Below are positions 16,298 to 25,626 of a stretch of DNA of 64,000 nucleotides, one piece after another. The translations under genes and the position numbers were made by a program. This stretch comes from Flavobacteriaceae bacterium. Its GTDB lineage: Bacteria > Bacteroidota > Bacteroidia > Flavobacteriales > Flavobacteriaceae. How positions within the stretch are numbered: the stretch's first letter is position 1; each line of letters opens with the position of its first letter. Location of the stretch: the NCBI GenBank assembly GCA_002707025.1, contig PALG01000032.1:62001-126000 (forward strand). The letters are read 5' to 3'. The notes beneath the pieces are model-generated. The model saw only the letters and a list, made by a program, of their open reading frames with translations. It was not told the origin of the DNA and did no database searches.

Positions 16298-18706
16298 ATG
16301 CCAAAAAGAAGAATTGAAAAAATAGCAGTCATTGGCTCTGGAATTATGGGAAGTGGAATTGCTTGCCATTTTGCCAATATTGGGGTCGAGGTCCTATTAC
16401 TGGATATCGTACCCCGTGAACTAACCGATGCCGAAAAAGCAAAAGGGCTTAGTCTTGAAAGTAAAAGCGTTAGAAATCGAATTGTAAACGACTCTCTTAC
16501 AAAAGCCATTAAGAGCAATCCAGCACCGCTGTATCACAAGAAATTTGCAGACCGAATTACCACAGGGAATCTAGAGGATGATATTGCCAAGGTAAAAGAG
16601 GTAGATTGGATTATCGAAGTGGTGGTAGAACGATTGGATATCAAACAAAAGGTTTTTGAAAACCTAGAAAAACATAGAACTCCAGGCACCCTTATTACTT
16701 CCAATACTTCAGGAATTCCTATTCACTTTATGAGCGAAGGACGTAGTGAAGACTTTCAGAAACATTTCTGCGGAACCCACTTTTTCAATCCGCCACGATA
16801 CTTAAAGCTTTTTGAAATTATTCCTGGGCCGAAAACCGACCCTGAAATTCTTTCGTTCTTGAATCATTATGGTGAAAAATTCCTCGGAAAAACAACTGTA
16901 ATCGCCAAAGATACGCCTGCTTTTATTGGAAATCGGATTGGTATTTTTGGAATTCAGAGTTTATTCCACCAAGTGAAGGAAACAGGGCTTACCATTGAAG
17001 AAGTAGACAAATTAACCGGTCCGGTAATTGGACGGCCTAAAAGTGCCACTTTCCGAACGGTAGATGTCGTTGGACTGGATACCTTGGTGCATGTTGCCAA
17101 TGGTATTTATGACAACTGCCCTAAAGATGAAGCCCACGATTTATTTCAGCTTCCTGATTTTATCCAAAAAATGATGGATAACAAATGGTTGGGAAGCAAA
17201 ACAGGACAAGGATTCTATAAAAAAGTAAAAAAAGAGGATGGTAGTAGTGAAATCCTATCCCTAGATCTAGATTCGCTTGAATATCGCTCTCAGAAAAAAG
17301 CTTCTTTTGCTACTTTAGAATTAACTAAAAGTGTAGACAAAGTCATCGACCGTTTTCCAATTTTGGTGAATGGTAAAGATAAAGCCGGGGAATTCTACCG
17401 AAAGAACTTTGGAGCTATGTTTGCCTATGTAACCCATCGCATTCCCGAAATCACCGACGAACTCTATAAAATAGATGACGCTATGAAAGCGGGATTTGGC
17501 TGGCAACATGGACCATTTGAGATTTGGGACGCTATCGGATTTGAAAAAGGACTGGAACTTATCAAGTCCTTAGATAAAGAACCCGCTGCTTGGATACAGG
17601 AGATGAAGGAAACGGGAGTCGATTCTTTTTATACCGTAAAGGAAGGGGCTACGTATTATTATGATATTCCGCAGAAAAAACACATTAAAGTACCTGGACA
17701 GGATGCCTTCATTATTTTGGATAACATTCGCGAAAGCAAAGAGGTTTTCAAAAACTCGGGCGTCGTGGTGGAAGACTTGGGCGATGGAATCTTAAATTGT
17801 GAATTCCAAAGTAAGATGAACAGTATTGGAGGGGATGTCTTGGCTGGCATCAACAAAGCGATTGATCTAGCGGAAGAAAACTTCGACGGATTGGTAATTG
17901 GAAATCAAGGCTCCAATTTCTCTGTAGGTGCCAATATTGGAATGATTTTCATGATGGCCGTAGAACAGGAATACGACGAATTGAATGCTGCTATTAAATA
18001 CTTCCAAGATACCGTCATGCGCTTGCGCTACTCTTCCATCCCAACGGTGGTGGCGCCCCACGGAATGACTTTGGGAGGGGGTTGCGAAATGACCCTCCAT
18101 GCAGATCGTGTGGTGGCAGCTGCGGAAAGCTACATTGGATTGGTCGAATTTGGAGTAGGAGTCATCCCGGGCGGTGGCGGAAGCAAGGAAATGGCTTTGC
18201 GTGCTTCAGATAGCTTCCAAAAAAATGACGTAGAGTTGAACCGTTTACAAGAATACTTCCTCACCATCGGAATGGCAAAAGTATCTACCTCCGCTCATGA
18301 AGCCTATGATCTGGATATCCTAAAGCATGGAAAGGATATTGTCGTTGTCAACAAAGACCGACAGATTGCCACGGCAAAATCGGTTGCGCGAATGATGGCC
18401 GACCAAGGGTATACCAAGCCCGTTCGTAGAAAGGATGTAAAAGTACTCGGAAAACAAGCGTTAGGGATGTTCTTGGTAGGTACCGACTCGATGGAAGCGG
18501 GACACTACATTAGTGAGCATGACAAGAAAATTGCCAATAAATTGGCGTATGTAATGGCCGGTGGAGATCTTTCGGAACCTACCTTGGTCACAGAGCAATA
18601 TTTATTGGATTTGGAAAGGGAAGCGTTCTTGAGTTTATGTGGAGAACGCAAAACCTTGGAACGATTACAACACATGATTCAGAAAGGAAAACCTCTAAGA
18701 AACTAA
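16298..18706 (+). CDS. fadJ: 3-hydroxyacyl-CoA dehydrogenase / enoyl-CoA hydratase fusion
   Basis: 802 residues. The order is reversed relative to E. coli FadB/FadJ. The NAD-binding dehydrogenase half comes first (GSGIMGSGIACHFANIG, residues 9-25; then CGTHFFNPPRYLKLFEIIPG with the catalytic His), followed by two C-terminal dehydrogenase domains. The crotonase domain is last (about residues 510-720), with the oxyanion-hole region PHGMTLGGGCEM and a Glu in GLVEFGVGVIPGGGG. It performs the second and third steps of beta-oxidation. An in-frame start 48 bp upstream lies inside marR; the ATG at 16298 fits the Rossmann N-terminus. The gene symbol denotes function, not orthology. Confidence 0.92.
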   Translation: MPKRRIEKIAVIGSGIMGSGIACHFANIGVEVLLLDIVPRELTDAEKAKGLSLESKSVRNRIVNDSLTKAIKSNPAPLYHKKFADRITTGNLEDDIAKVKEVDWIIEVVVERLDIKQKVFENLEKHRTPGTLITSNTSGIPIHFMSEGRSEDFQKHFCGTHFFNPPRYLKLFEIIPGPKTDPEILSFLNHYGEKFLGKTTVIAKDTPAFIGNRIGIFGIQSLFHQVKETGLTIEEVDKLTGPVIGRPKSATFRTVDVVGLDTLVHVANGIYDNCPKDEAHDLFQLPDFIQKMMDNKWLGSKTGQGFYKKVKKEDGSSEILSLDLDSLEYRSQKKASFATLELTKSVDKVIDRFPILVNGKDKAGEFYRKNFGAMFAYVTHRIPEITDELYKIDDAMKAGFGWQHGPFEIWDAIGFEKGLELIKSLDKEPAAWIQEMKETGVDSFYTVKEGATYYYDIPQKKHIKVPGQDAFIILDNIRESKEVFKNSGVVVEDLGDGILNCEFQSKMNSIGGDVLAGINKAIDLAEENFDGLVIGNQGSNFSVGANIGMIFMMAVEQEYDELNAAIKYFQDTVMRLRYSSIPTVVAPHGMTLGGGCEMTLHADRVVAAAESYIGLVEFGVGVIPGGGGSKEMALRASDSFQKNDVELNRLQEYFLTIGMAKVSTSAHEAYDLDILKHGKDIVVVNKDRQIATAKSVARMMADQGYTKPVRRKDVKVLGKQALGMFLVGTDSMEAGHYISEHDKKIANKLAYVMAGGDLSEPTLVTEQYLLDLEREAFLSLCGERKTLERLQHMIQKGKPLRN

Positions 18707-18710
18707 AAAA

Positions 18711-19901
18711 ATGAAAACAGCATATATAGTAAAAGCATACCGAACTGCCGTAGGAAAAGCTCCTAGAGGACTATTCCGATTTAAAAGACCAGACGAACTG
18801 GCGGCAGAGACCATCCAATTTATGATGGACAAATTACCCGAATTCGACAAAAAGCGCATCGACGATGTCATGGTGGGAAATGCCATGCCAGAAGCCGAAC
18901 AAGGCTTGAATATGGCACGTCTCATTTCCTTGATGGGCCTAAAGATTGAAGATGTACCTGGAGTGACCGTGAATCGCTATTGCGCCTCGGGAATTGAAAC
19001 CATCGCCATGGCCACGGCAAAAATCCAAAGTGGGATGGCCGATTGTATTATCGCAGGGGGAGCTGAAAGTATGAGCTACATCCCTATGGGGGGCTATAAA
19101 CCTACCCCAGACTATGAGGTGGCCAAAGAAGGAAATGAAGATTATTATTGGGGAATGGGCCTTACAGCGGAAGCAGTGGCCAATCAGTTTAAGGTTTCAC
19201 GTGAGGACCAAGATGAATTTGCTTACCACTCACATCAAAAAGCCTTGAAAGCACAAGCCGAAGATCGTTTTCAAGATCAAATTGTTCCCATTGAAGTGAA
19301 TCACACTTTTGTGAATGAAGCAGGGAAAAAGGAAACCAAAAACTATACCGTAAGTAAAGATGAAGGACCCCGTGCCGATACTTCCAAAGAGGTTTTGGCC
19401 AAATTGAAACCTGTATTTGCAGCGGGCGGAAGTGTCACTGCCGGAAACTCTTCACAAATGAGTGATGGAGCTGCTTTTGTGATGATTATGAGCGAAGAAA
19501 TGGTAAAAGAGCTCAACTTAGAACCCATTGCCCGATTGGTCAATTTTGCCGCAGCAGGGGTAGAACCGCGAATCATGGGAATTGGCCCGGTAAAAGCGAT
19601 TCCAAAAGCCTTAAAGCAGGCTGGATTAAAACAGGAAGACATCGAATTGATCGAGTTAAATGAGGCTTTTGCTTCACAATCCTTAGCGGTTATTCGCGAA
19701 TTAGGGCTTCATAAGGACATCGTTAATGTAAATGGGGGCGCCATTGCCTTAGGCCATCCCTTAGGTTGTACCGGAGCCAAACTTTCGGTGCAATTATTTG
19801 ACGAAATGCGTAAACGCAATATGAAAAGCAAATACGGAATGGTAACCATGTGTGTAGGTACTGGGCAAGGAGCTGCAGGAATCTATGAGTTTTTGAATTA
19901 G
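18711..19901 (+). CDS. fadA: Acetyl-CoA C-acyltransferase (3-ketoacyl-CoA thiolase)
   Basis: 396 residues, the normal thiolase length. The acyl-accepting nucleophile is Cys91 in VNRYCASGIE. His349 lies in GHPLGCTGAK, and the second catalytic Cys381 in MCVGTGQGAAG. The enzyme cleaves 3-ketoacyl-CoA to acetyl-CoA and a shortened acyl-CoA, the last step of each cycle. It starts 4 bp after the dehydrogenase/hydratase gene; together they form the trifunctional activity. Biosynthetic acetoacetyl-CoA thiolases look similar, but the operon context favours degradation. Confidence 0.93.
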   Translation: MKTAYIVKAYRTAVGKAPRGLFRFKRPDELAAETIQFMMDKLPEFDKKRIDDVMVGNAMPEAEQGLNMARLISLMGLKIEDVPGVTVNRYCASGIETIAMATAKIQSGMADCIIAGGAESMSYIPMGGYKPTPDYEVAKEGNEDYYWGMGLTAEAVANQFKVSREDQDEFAYHSHQKALKAQAEDRFQDQIVPIEVNHTFVNEAGKKETKNYTVSKDEGPRADTSKEVLAKLKPVFAAGGSVTAGNSSQMSDGAAFVMIMSEEMVKELNLEPIARLVNFAAAGVEPRIMGIGPVKAIPKALKQAGLKQEDIELIELNEAFASQSLAVIRELGLHKDIVNVNGGAIALGHPLGCTGAKLSVQLFDEMRKRNMKSKYGMVTMCVGTGQGAAGIYEFLN

Positions 19902-19919
19902 AATTGTGATATAAGATTA

Positions 19920-19953
19920 GAGTAGTGAGATAACACCAAATTTCTCAATACTC
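19920..19953. repeat. Imperfect inverted repeat between thiolase and acyl-CoA dehydrogenase genes
   Basis: GAGTAGTGAGA (19920-19930) pairs with TCTCAATACTC (19943-19953) at 10 of 11 positions around a 12-nt loop. No T-run follows, so it is not a terminator. The surrounding 80 bp is rich in CTCA / ACTAC words, like small intergenic repeats of this phylum. It may act in mRNA processing or stability inside the operon. Confidence 0.45.
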
Positions 19954-19982
19954 ATTACTAACTACTGAAATCCAGAAAATAT

Positions 19983-21788
19983 ATGAGTACAGAAGCAACA
20001 AACAAAGACCTACTTCGAGGCGGACAATTCTTGGTAAAGGAAACGCCATGCGAAGATATTTTTACTCCTGAAGATTTTTCAGAAGAACAGAATATGATGA
20101 AAGAATCGGTTCGTGATTTTGTAGACCGCGAAATTTGGCCCAATAAAGAACGATTCGAAAAGAAAGATTATGCCCTTACGGAAGAAATTATGCAGAAAGC
20201 CGGTGATATGGGACTTTTGGGGATTGCGGTTCCTGAAGAATACGGCGGTCTGGGAATGGGGTTTGTCACAACCATGTTGGTTTGTGATTATATTTCAGGG
20301 GCCACAGGTTCCATTGCTACCGCTTTTGGAGCGCATACCGGAATCGGGACCATGCCCATTACGCTCTACGGAAATGAAGAACAAAAGAAAAAATACGTTC
20401 CTAAATTGGCTACGGGTGAGTGGTTTGGGGCTTATTGTCTCACAGAGCCAGGTGCCGGAAGTGATGCCAATAGTGGTAAAACCAAAGCGGTTTTAAGTGA
20501 AGATGGATCGCATTATAAAATCAGTGGTCAAAAAATGTGGATTTCCAATGCAGGTTTCTGTAACCTTTTCATTGTGTTTGCCCGTATTGAAGACGATAAA
20601 AACATCACTGGATTCATCGTTGAAAATGACCCAGAAAATGGTATCTCCCTTGGAGAGGAAGAACACAAACTAGGGATTCACTCCTCCTCTACCCGTCAAG
20701 TGTTTTTTAACGATACCAAAGTGCCTGTAGAAAACATGCTTTCGGAACGAGGCAACGGATTCAAAATTGCAATGAATGCTTTAAACATTGGACGAATCAA
20801 GTTGGCAGCAGCTTGTTTGGATGCACAGCGTCGAGTGATTACCGGAGCTACAAAATATGCCAATGATCGTGTTCAGTTTAAAACACCCATCGCAAAATTC
20901 GGAGCGATTAAGTATAAGTTAGCCGAAATGGTCACCTCAGCATTTGCTGGGGAAAGTGCTAGTTATCGTGCGGCCAAAAATATAGAGGACCGCATTGCCA
21001 TTCGTCAAAGTGAAGGCAATAGCCATCAAGAAGCAGAGCTAAAAGGTGTTGAGGAATATGCCATTGAATGTTCTATTTTAAAGGTAGCGGTTTCTGAAGA
21101 CATCCAAAATTGTAGTGATGAAGGGATCCAAATTTTTGGAGGAATGGGCTTCAGTGCCGATACCCCCATGGAAGCGGCCTGGCGTGATGCACGGATTTCC
21201 AGGATTTATGAAGGAACCAATGAAATCAACCGAATGCTTTCCGTAGGAATGCTCGTGAAGAAAGCGATGAAAGGACATGTGGATTTATTAGGACCTGCTA
21301 CAGCTGTGGGGAAAGAACTTACCTCTATTCCAAGTTTTGAAACGCCCGATTACAGCGAAACCCTTTCCGAAGAGAAAGCGATGATTGCCAAACTGAAGAA
21401 AGTATTTTTGATGGTGGCGGGAAGCGCCGTTCAAAAATACGGTCCCGACTTGGAAAAACACCAACAATTACTACTTTCTGCAGCCGATATCCTGATTGAA
21501 ATCTATATGGCGGAAAGTGCTGTATTACGTGCCGAAAAAACGACTAAAAACGGTGGTAAAAATGCAGACTACCAAGTAGCAATGGCACAATTGTATTTGT
21601 ATAATTCGGTAGATATCATCATCAAAAAAGCAAAAGAAGGAATTGTAAGTTTTGCGGAAGGTGACGAGCAGCGCATGATGTTGATGGGCTTAAAACGTTT
21701 TACCAAATACCAAAACATGCCTAATGTAGTGGCGCTTCGCAACAAGATTGCAGAAAAGCTTACTTCAGAAAATGAGTATTGCTTTTAA
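19983..21788 (+). CDS. Acyl-CoA dehydrogenase (long form)
   Basis: 601 residues, longer than the classic ~380-residue enzymes because of an extra C-terminal helical domain, as in VLCAD-like bacterial proteins. The FAD/substrate motifs CLTEPGAGSDANSGKT and KISGQKMWISNAGF are clear. The catalytic base is probably the Glu in SRIYEGTNEINRM. It oxidises acyl-CoA to trans-2-enoyl-CoA, the first step of beta-oxidation, passing electrons to ETF, which is not encoded here. It is the last gene of the marR operon, 81 bp after the thiolase gene, and ends at a strong terminator. Confidence 0.93.
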   Translation: MSTEATNKDLLRGGQFLVKETPCEDIFTPEDFSEEQNMMKESVRDFVDREIWPNKERFEKKDYALTEEIMQKAGDMGLLGIAVPEEYGGLGMGFVTTMLVCDYISGATGSIATAFGAHTGIGTMPITLYGNEEQKKKYVPKLATGEWFGAYCLTEPGAGSDANSGKTKAVLSEDGSHYKISGQKMWISNAGFCNLFIVFARIEDDKNITGFIVENDPENGISLGEEEHKLGIHSSSTRQVFFNDTKVPVENMLSERGNGFKIAMNALNIGRIKLAAACLDAQRRVITGATKYANDRVQFKTPIAKFGAIKYKLAEMVTSAFAGESASYRAAKNIEDRIAIRQSEGNSHQEAELKGVEEYAIECSILKVAVSEDIQNCSDEGIQIFGGMGFSADTPMEAAWRDARISRIYEGTNEINRMLSVGMLVKKAMKGHVDLLGPATAVGKELTSIPSFETPDYSETLSEEKAMIAKLKKVFLMVAGSAVQKYGPDLEKHQQLLLSAADILIEIYMAESAVLRAEKTTKNGGKNADYQVAMAQLYLYNSVDIIIKKAKEGIVSFAEGDEQRMMLMGLKRFTKYQNMPNVVALRNKIAEKLTSENEYCF

Positions 21789-21828
21789 GAAAGCGTAAGT
21801 TTAGTTTAAAAGTGATTTTACTTTTAAG

Positions 21829-21855
21829 ACCGCCCTGTTATGGGGCGGTTTTTTT
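21829..21855 (+). terminator. Intrinsic terminator of the fad operon, overlapping the mscL stop
   Basis: Stem ACCGCCC / GGGCGGT (21829-21835 with 21843-21849) is followed by T7. The mscL stop codon (21838-21840, minus strand) lies inside the loop, so the hairpin is partly made from mscL coding sequence. Toward the minus strand the following sequence is a poor U-tract. Confidence 0.85.
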
Positions 21856-22299
21856 ATGCTGTTGCATCAAGGCCTTTTGTTCTTCCAATAATTCCGTGAT
21901 ACGGTGAAGCAATTCGATATCCTTTGGCGTTTTTTCCTTAGTATCCTTTGGGTCCTCTGCCCTATTCCGAATACGATTCATAAGTTTAATTACTAAGAAA
22001 ACCGTAAAAGCGATGATGAAAAAATCGACCGTGGCTTCAAATAATTTCCCATAGCCTATGGCAATTTCTTCAGGATAGGAAATTCCATTTTCAGTCACTG
22101 CTTCACGAAGCACCCAACGTTTATTTTCCCAATTAATTCCGTTGGTTAGGAATGATAGCGGCGGCAAAAATATTTCTTTCACCAACACATCCACCACTTT
22201 GTTAAAGGCGGCACCTATAATGACCCCAATGGCAATGTCAATCATGTTCCCTTTAACCGCAAATTCCTTAAATTCCTTGTAAAGTTTGATTCGTATCAT
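21838..22299 (-). CDS. mscL: Large-conductance mechanosensitive channel
   Basis: 153 residues. The conserved N-terminal helix and first membrane helix are present (FKEFAVKGNMIDIAIGVIIG, residues 10-29) with the small-residue pore-lining pattern. A periplasmic loop follows, then TM2 (VDFFIIAFTVFLVIKLMNRI) and a charged C-terminal helix ending KTAP. MscL opens under membrane tension to release solutes during osmotic downshock. It is single-copy in this window and converges with the fad operon. Confidence 0.96.
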   Translation of the reverse strand: MIRIKLYKEFKEFAVKGNMIDIAIGVIIGAAFNKVVDVLVKEIFLPPLSFLTNGINWENKRWVLREAVTENGISYPEEIAIGYGKLFEATVDFFIIAFTVFLVIKLMNRIRNRAEDPKDTKEKTPKDIELLHRITELLEEQKALMQQHKKTAP

Positions 22300-22380
22300 T
22301 TAGTTGTTTTTTGATAAAACTAAAGGATATATCAAAAACTCTTACCGTCCTTAACGAGAATTTGGCACTTAGGATATAAG

Positions 22381-23364
22381 TTAGGAAGCGTTGATTCCAA
22401 ATTTGTATTGGATGCTATTTTCATAAATTTCATTAGGCGAGAGTATCGATGTAGGAAAATTGGGATTATTGGGTGCATCAGGGAAATTTTGACATTCCAA
22501 GCAAATGGCAGGGAAAGATGCATAGGAAGATTTATCCCGAATGGATAAAGGTTTAAAATCCTGAGGGGTAAATACCACCAACCCTGGTTGATTGGTCTCA
22601 ACTTCCATGGTGATTCCAGTGGTTTTAGAAGACAATTGGGCTTTTGGAACACCTTTTTTTAGTACAAAAGGCGTATCCAACCCAAAATGACCCTTGAAGT
22701 GCAATGAATTTGGCTTTTGGTACTCGTAAGGGGTTTCTTCCGTTTTAAGGAATCTTCCTGTTGGAATGAGCCGTTCGTCTACTTCCAATATTTCAGAAGC
22801 ATTTATAAACAACTCATGACCCGCCACACTCCCTTTTCCGTTCAGGTTAAAATAGGCATGATTGGTTAAATTCAATACGGTAGGTGCATCGGTAGTTGCC
22901 GTATAGGTAATTTGCAATTCGGTTTGCTGTAATTGGTATTTTGCAAAAACAGCGATAGTACCAGGAAATCCGTTATGACCCTTTGCACTTTGTGTTTTAA
23001 AAATCACAAAAGGGTCATCCCCTTGATGTACCTCCAAAACCTCCCAAATCTGTTTGTCCAAACTACTTATCCCTCCGTGTAATTGAATACCTTCCCTGTG
23101 GAAAATTTCATAGAAAGTGTTATCCAATGTAAAACCGCCACCCGAAATTCTACCTGCATAACGACCTACGGTAGCCCCTAAGTAAAAATTGTATTTTTGG
23201 TAGGGTGCTTTGGAATAACTTTCGGCATTTGGCAAACCGATAACCACATCGGTGGCGTTCCCCTCTTTATCAGGGACTTGCAACCGCATTAACGTGGCAC
23301 CATAATTGGTGACTTCCATACGCAGACCGCTTTGGTTTTGAAGTATGATAGTGGTAATTTCCAA
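22381..23364 (-). CDS. galM: Aldose 1-epimerase (galactose mutarotase)
   Basis: 327 residues, the normal family length. It catalyses alpha/beta interconversion of free aldoses such as galactose and glucose. Family marks are NYGATLMRLQVPDKEGN near the N-terminus, YLGATVGRYAGRISGG with the substrate-contacting Arg, and LTNHAYFNLNGKG with a catalytic His. A C-terminal acidic residue (CLECQNFPDAPNNPNFP) is the probable general base. There is no signal peptide, so it is cytoplasmic. No sugar transporter or galK lies nearby. Confidence 0.93.
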   Translation of the reverse strand: MEITTIILQNQSGLRMEVTNYGATLMRLQVPDKEGNATDVVIGLPNAESYSKAPYQKYNFYLGATVGRYAGRISGGGFTLDNTFYEIFHREGIQLHGGISSLDKQIWEVLEVHQGDDPFVIFKTQSAKGHNGFPGTIAVFAKYQLQQTELQITYTATTDAPTVLNLTNHAYFNLNGKGSVAGHELFINASEILEVDERLIPTGRFLKTEETPYEYQKPNSLHFKGHFGLDTPFVLKKGVPKAQLSSKTTGITMEVETNQPGLVVFTPQDFKPLSIRDKSSYASFPAICLECQNFPDAPNNPNFPTSILSPNEIYENSIQYKFGINAS

Positions 23365-23423
23365 AGGAATATTTATAGTATCTTTAGGTTCTGTTTTCGA
23401 ATGTAAAAATTTAAAATGATTTT

Positions 23424-24290
23424 ATGGTCCTTCGCCTTGTGCTTTGTTGTATTTATTTATGTATCACCGTTTCTTTGGCACAGACTGAGAGTCAAGTGTT
23501 TTTAGTGGAAGTAGACTTTACGGAAAAAGGATTTGAATTCCATAACCTTCAGAATATATCAAAAAATCAAGGCTATAACAATCAGCCGTTTTTTGCCAAC
23601 GACAGCACGCTACTGTATGCCCGAAATAATGAAGCCCAAACCGATATTGCTGTATACAACATAAACGAAAAAACGACTACCTTTTTTAACGAAAAAACCG
23701 AGGGAGGTGAGTATTCCCCAAAGCCTTATCCGAAAACCCAGGAAATTGCCGCGGTTCGGTTGGATCCCGATGGAAAACAACGCCTCTATCGCTATTCTGA
23801 AGCAGGGAGCAGTCCTATTTTTTCAGATTTACAGATAGCCTATTTTACATTTTTTGATGAAAACAGTATGTTAGCTACTGTACTGGATGGAAATGAAATG
23901 GACTTGATATTTGCAACTATTACTTCTCAAAAAGCAGATACGCTTTTACAAAATGCAGGTAGATCGCTTCATACAGTACCAATTGCGAAAGCACTAAGCT
24001 ATAATGCGATGAACGATTTTGGGCAATATGATGTATACCAACTAGACCCTGTTTCCAAAGAAAGTTTTTTTGTATGCGAATTACCCATTGGGGTTCAGGA
24101 TTATGCCTGGTGGGACGATGATAAAATCTTCATAGGAAGTGGAGCTACTCTTTTTGTGTATGATCTTTTTGGGGAGGGAGATTGGCAACAAGTCACTTCT
24201 TTTTCAGAATATAACATGACCAATATTACCCGTTTGGCCTTCAGTCCCGATAAAAAACATCTCGCTTTTGTAGCCGAACAAAAAAACTGA
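23424..24290 (+). CDS. Secreted beta-propeller (TolB/WD40-like) protein
   Basis: 288 residues with a signal peptide cleaved near residue 19 (YLCITVSLAQ). It contains TolB-like strand motifs such as NNQPFFANDSTLLYA, EYSPKPYPKTQEIAAVRLDP and the C-terminal RLAFSPDKKHLAFVAEQ. Only about five blades can be counted by eye. No catalytic residues are evident. It is the first gene of a plus-strand group with two metallopeptidases (4 bp to the M28 gene), so it may bind or present peptides or act in the periplasm with them; that is inference. Confidence 0.7.
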   Translation: MVLRLVLCCIYLCITVSLAQTESQVFLVEVDFTEKGFEFHNLQNISKNQGYNNQPFFANDSTLLYARNNEAQTDIAVYNINEKTTTFFNEKTEGGEYSPKPYPKTQEIAAVRLDPDGKQRLYRYSEAGSSPIFSDLQIAYFTFFDENSMLATVLDGNEMDLIFATITSQKADTLLQNAGRSLHTVPIAKALSYNAMNDFGQYDVYQLDPVSKESFFVCELPIGVQDYAWWDDDKIFIGSGATLFVYDLFGEGDWQQVTSFSEYNMTNITRLAFSPDKKHLAFVAEQKN

Positions 24291-24294
24291 ATCC

Positions 24295-25626
24295 ATGAAA
24301 AAAATCACCCTACTTACCATGTTTCTGGCTAGTCTGTTTGCCCATTCCCAAACCGACACCAAGATCTATGACATTATTGCGAAGGTTTCTTCGGAAAGGA
24401 TTGAAAAGGACATTACCACTTTAGCCAACTTCGGAACACGGCATACGTTAAGTGATACGGTTTCAAATACCCGAGGGATTGGCGCTGCCAGACGATGGAT
24501 TACATCAGAATTTGAAACAATATCAAAAGACTGCAATGACTGTTTAGAGGTTTTCTACCAGAAAAACTTGGTAAAACAAGGAGAAAACAGACGCATCACC
24601 AAAGATGTCTGGGTCGTGAATGTAGTAGCCATTCAGCGGGGCACGAAATACCCCAATCGGTATATCATCATGAGTGGGGACATCGATTCCCGAATTAGCG
24701 ATCCAAATAACTTTACCGACGATGCCCCAGGCGCTAACGATAATGCCAGCGGAATGGCGGGAACTTTGGAAGCTGCAAGGGTCTTATCTCAGTACGAGTT
24801 TGAAAATAGTATTATTTATCTAGGCCTTAGTGGAGAGGAACAAGGGCTTTTTGGCGGAAAAGGTTTTGCTGAATATGCCAAAGAACAAAATTGGGAGCTC
24901 ATAGGGGTTTTTAATAACGATATGATTGGAAATATTAAGGGAGTAGATGGAGTGGTTAGCAATACCGACTTCAGAATTTTTAGCGAACCCGTACCTCCTA
25001 CCGAAACCGATCGGGAACGTATGGCCCGCAGGTTTTATGGTGGTGAAGTAGACGGTATTTCACGCCAGTTGGCACGCTATGTACATAAAACCACCCAAAC
25101 CTATATGCCCGAAATGAATCCCATGCTTATCTACCGTCTGGATCGTTTTGGACGTGGCGGTCACCACCGGCCTTTCAACGATGCTGGCTTTGCTGGCATT
25201 CGCATTATGGAAGCTCATGAAAATTATACCCAGCAGCATCAAGATATCCGAACTGAAGAAGGTATTGAGTATGGCGATAAATTGAAATTCGTCAATTTTG
25301 ACTATGCAAAAAAGCTCACTGCAGTCAATGCCATTAATTTAGCTTCCCTAGCTTGGGCTCCCCCAGCACCCAAAAATGTGGCCATTGGTGGAATTGTGGA
25401 ACCTTCGGCAAAATTACAATGGGAACCCGTAGAAGGTGCCGTGGCATATAAAATCTATTGGAGGGACACCACCTCCCCTACTTGGGACTATAGCAGAGTG
25501 GTAGGTGATGTCACAGCGTTTACTTTGGAAGGTATTGTGATTGACAATTATTTTTTCGGAGTCGCTTCAGTAGGTGCAAACGGACATGAGAGCGTGGTAA
25601 GCTTTCCAAATGCAATTATACGATAA
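24295..25626 (+). CDS. M28-family metallopeptidase with C-terminal Fn3-like domain
   Basis: 443 residues with a signal peptide ending near residue 18 (LFAHSQ). Most di-zinc ligands of M28 aminopeptidases are visible: bridging Asp149 (GANDNASG), Glu181-Glu182 (SGEEQG), Asp209 (NNDMIG) and His291 (GHHRPF). The first ligand, normally His in a G-A-H-x-D motif, is Asp129 (MSGDIDS). Residues ~350-443 look like a fibronectin type III fold (AKLQWEPVEGAVAYKIYWRD). It would trim peptides outside the cytoplasm. The stop codon overlaps the start of the M1 gene by 1 bp, suggesting coupled expression. Confidence 0.85.
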   Translation: MKKITLLTMFLASLFAHSQTDTKIYDIIAKVSSERIEKDITTLANFGTRHTLSDTVSNTRGIGAARRWITSEFETISKDCNDCLEVFYQKNLVKQGENRRITKDVWVVNVVAIQRGTKYPNRYIIMSGDIDSRISDPNNFTDDAPGANDNASGMAGTLEAARVLSQYEFENSIIYLGLSGEEQGLFGGKGFAEYAKEQNWELIGVFNNDMIGNIKGVDGVVSNTDFRIFSEPVPPTETDRERMARRFYGGEVDGISRQLARYVHKTTQTYMPEMNPMLIYRLDRFGRGGHHRPFNDAGFAGIRIMEAHENYTQQHQDIRTEEGIEYGDKLKFVNFDYAKKLTAVNAINLASLAWAPPAPKNVAIGGIVEPSAKLQWEPVEGAVAYKIYWRDTTSPTWDYSRVVGDVTAFTLEGIVIDNYFFGVASVGANGHESVVSFPNAIIR

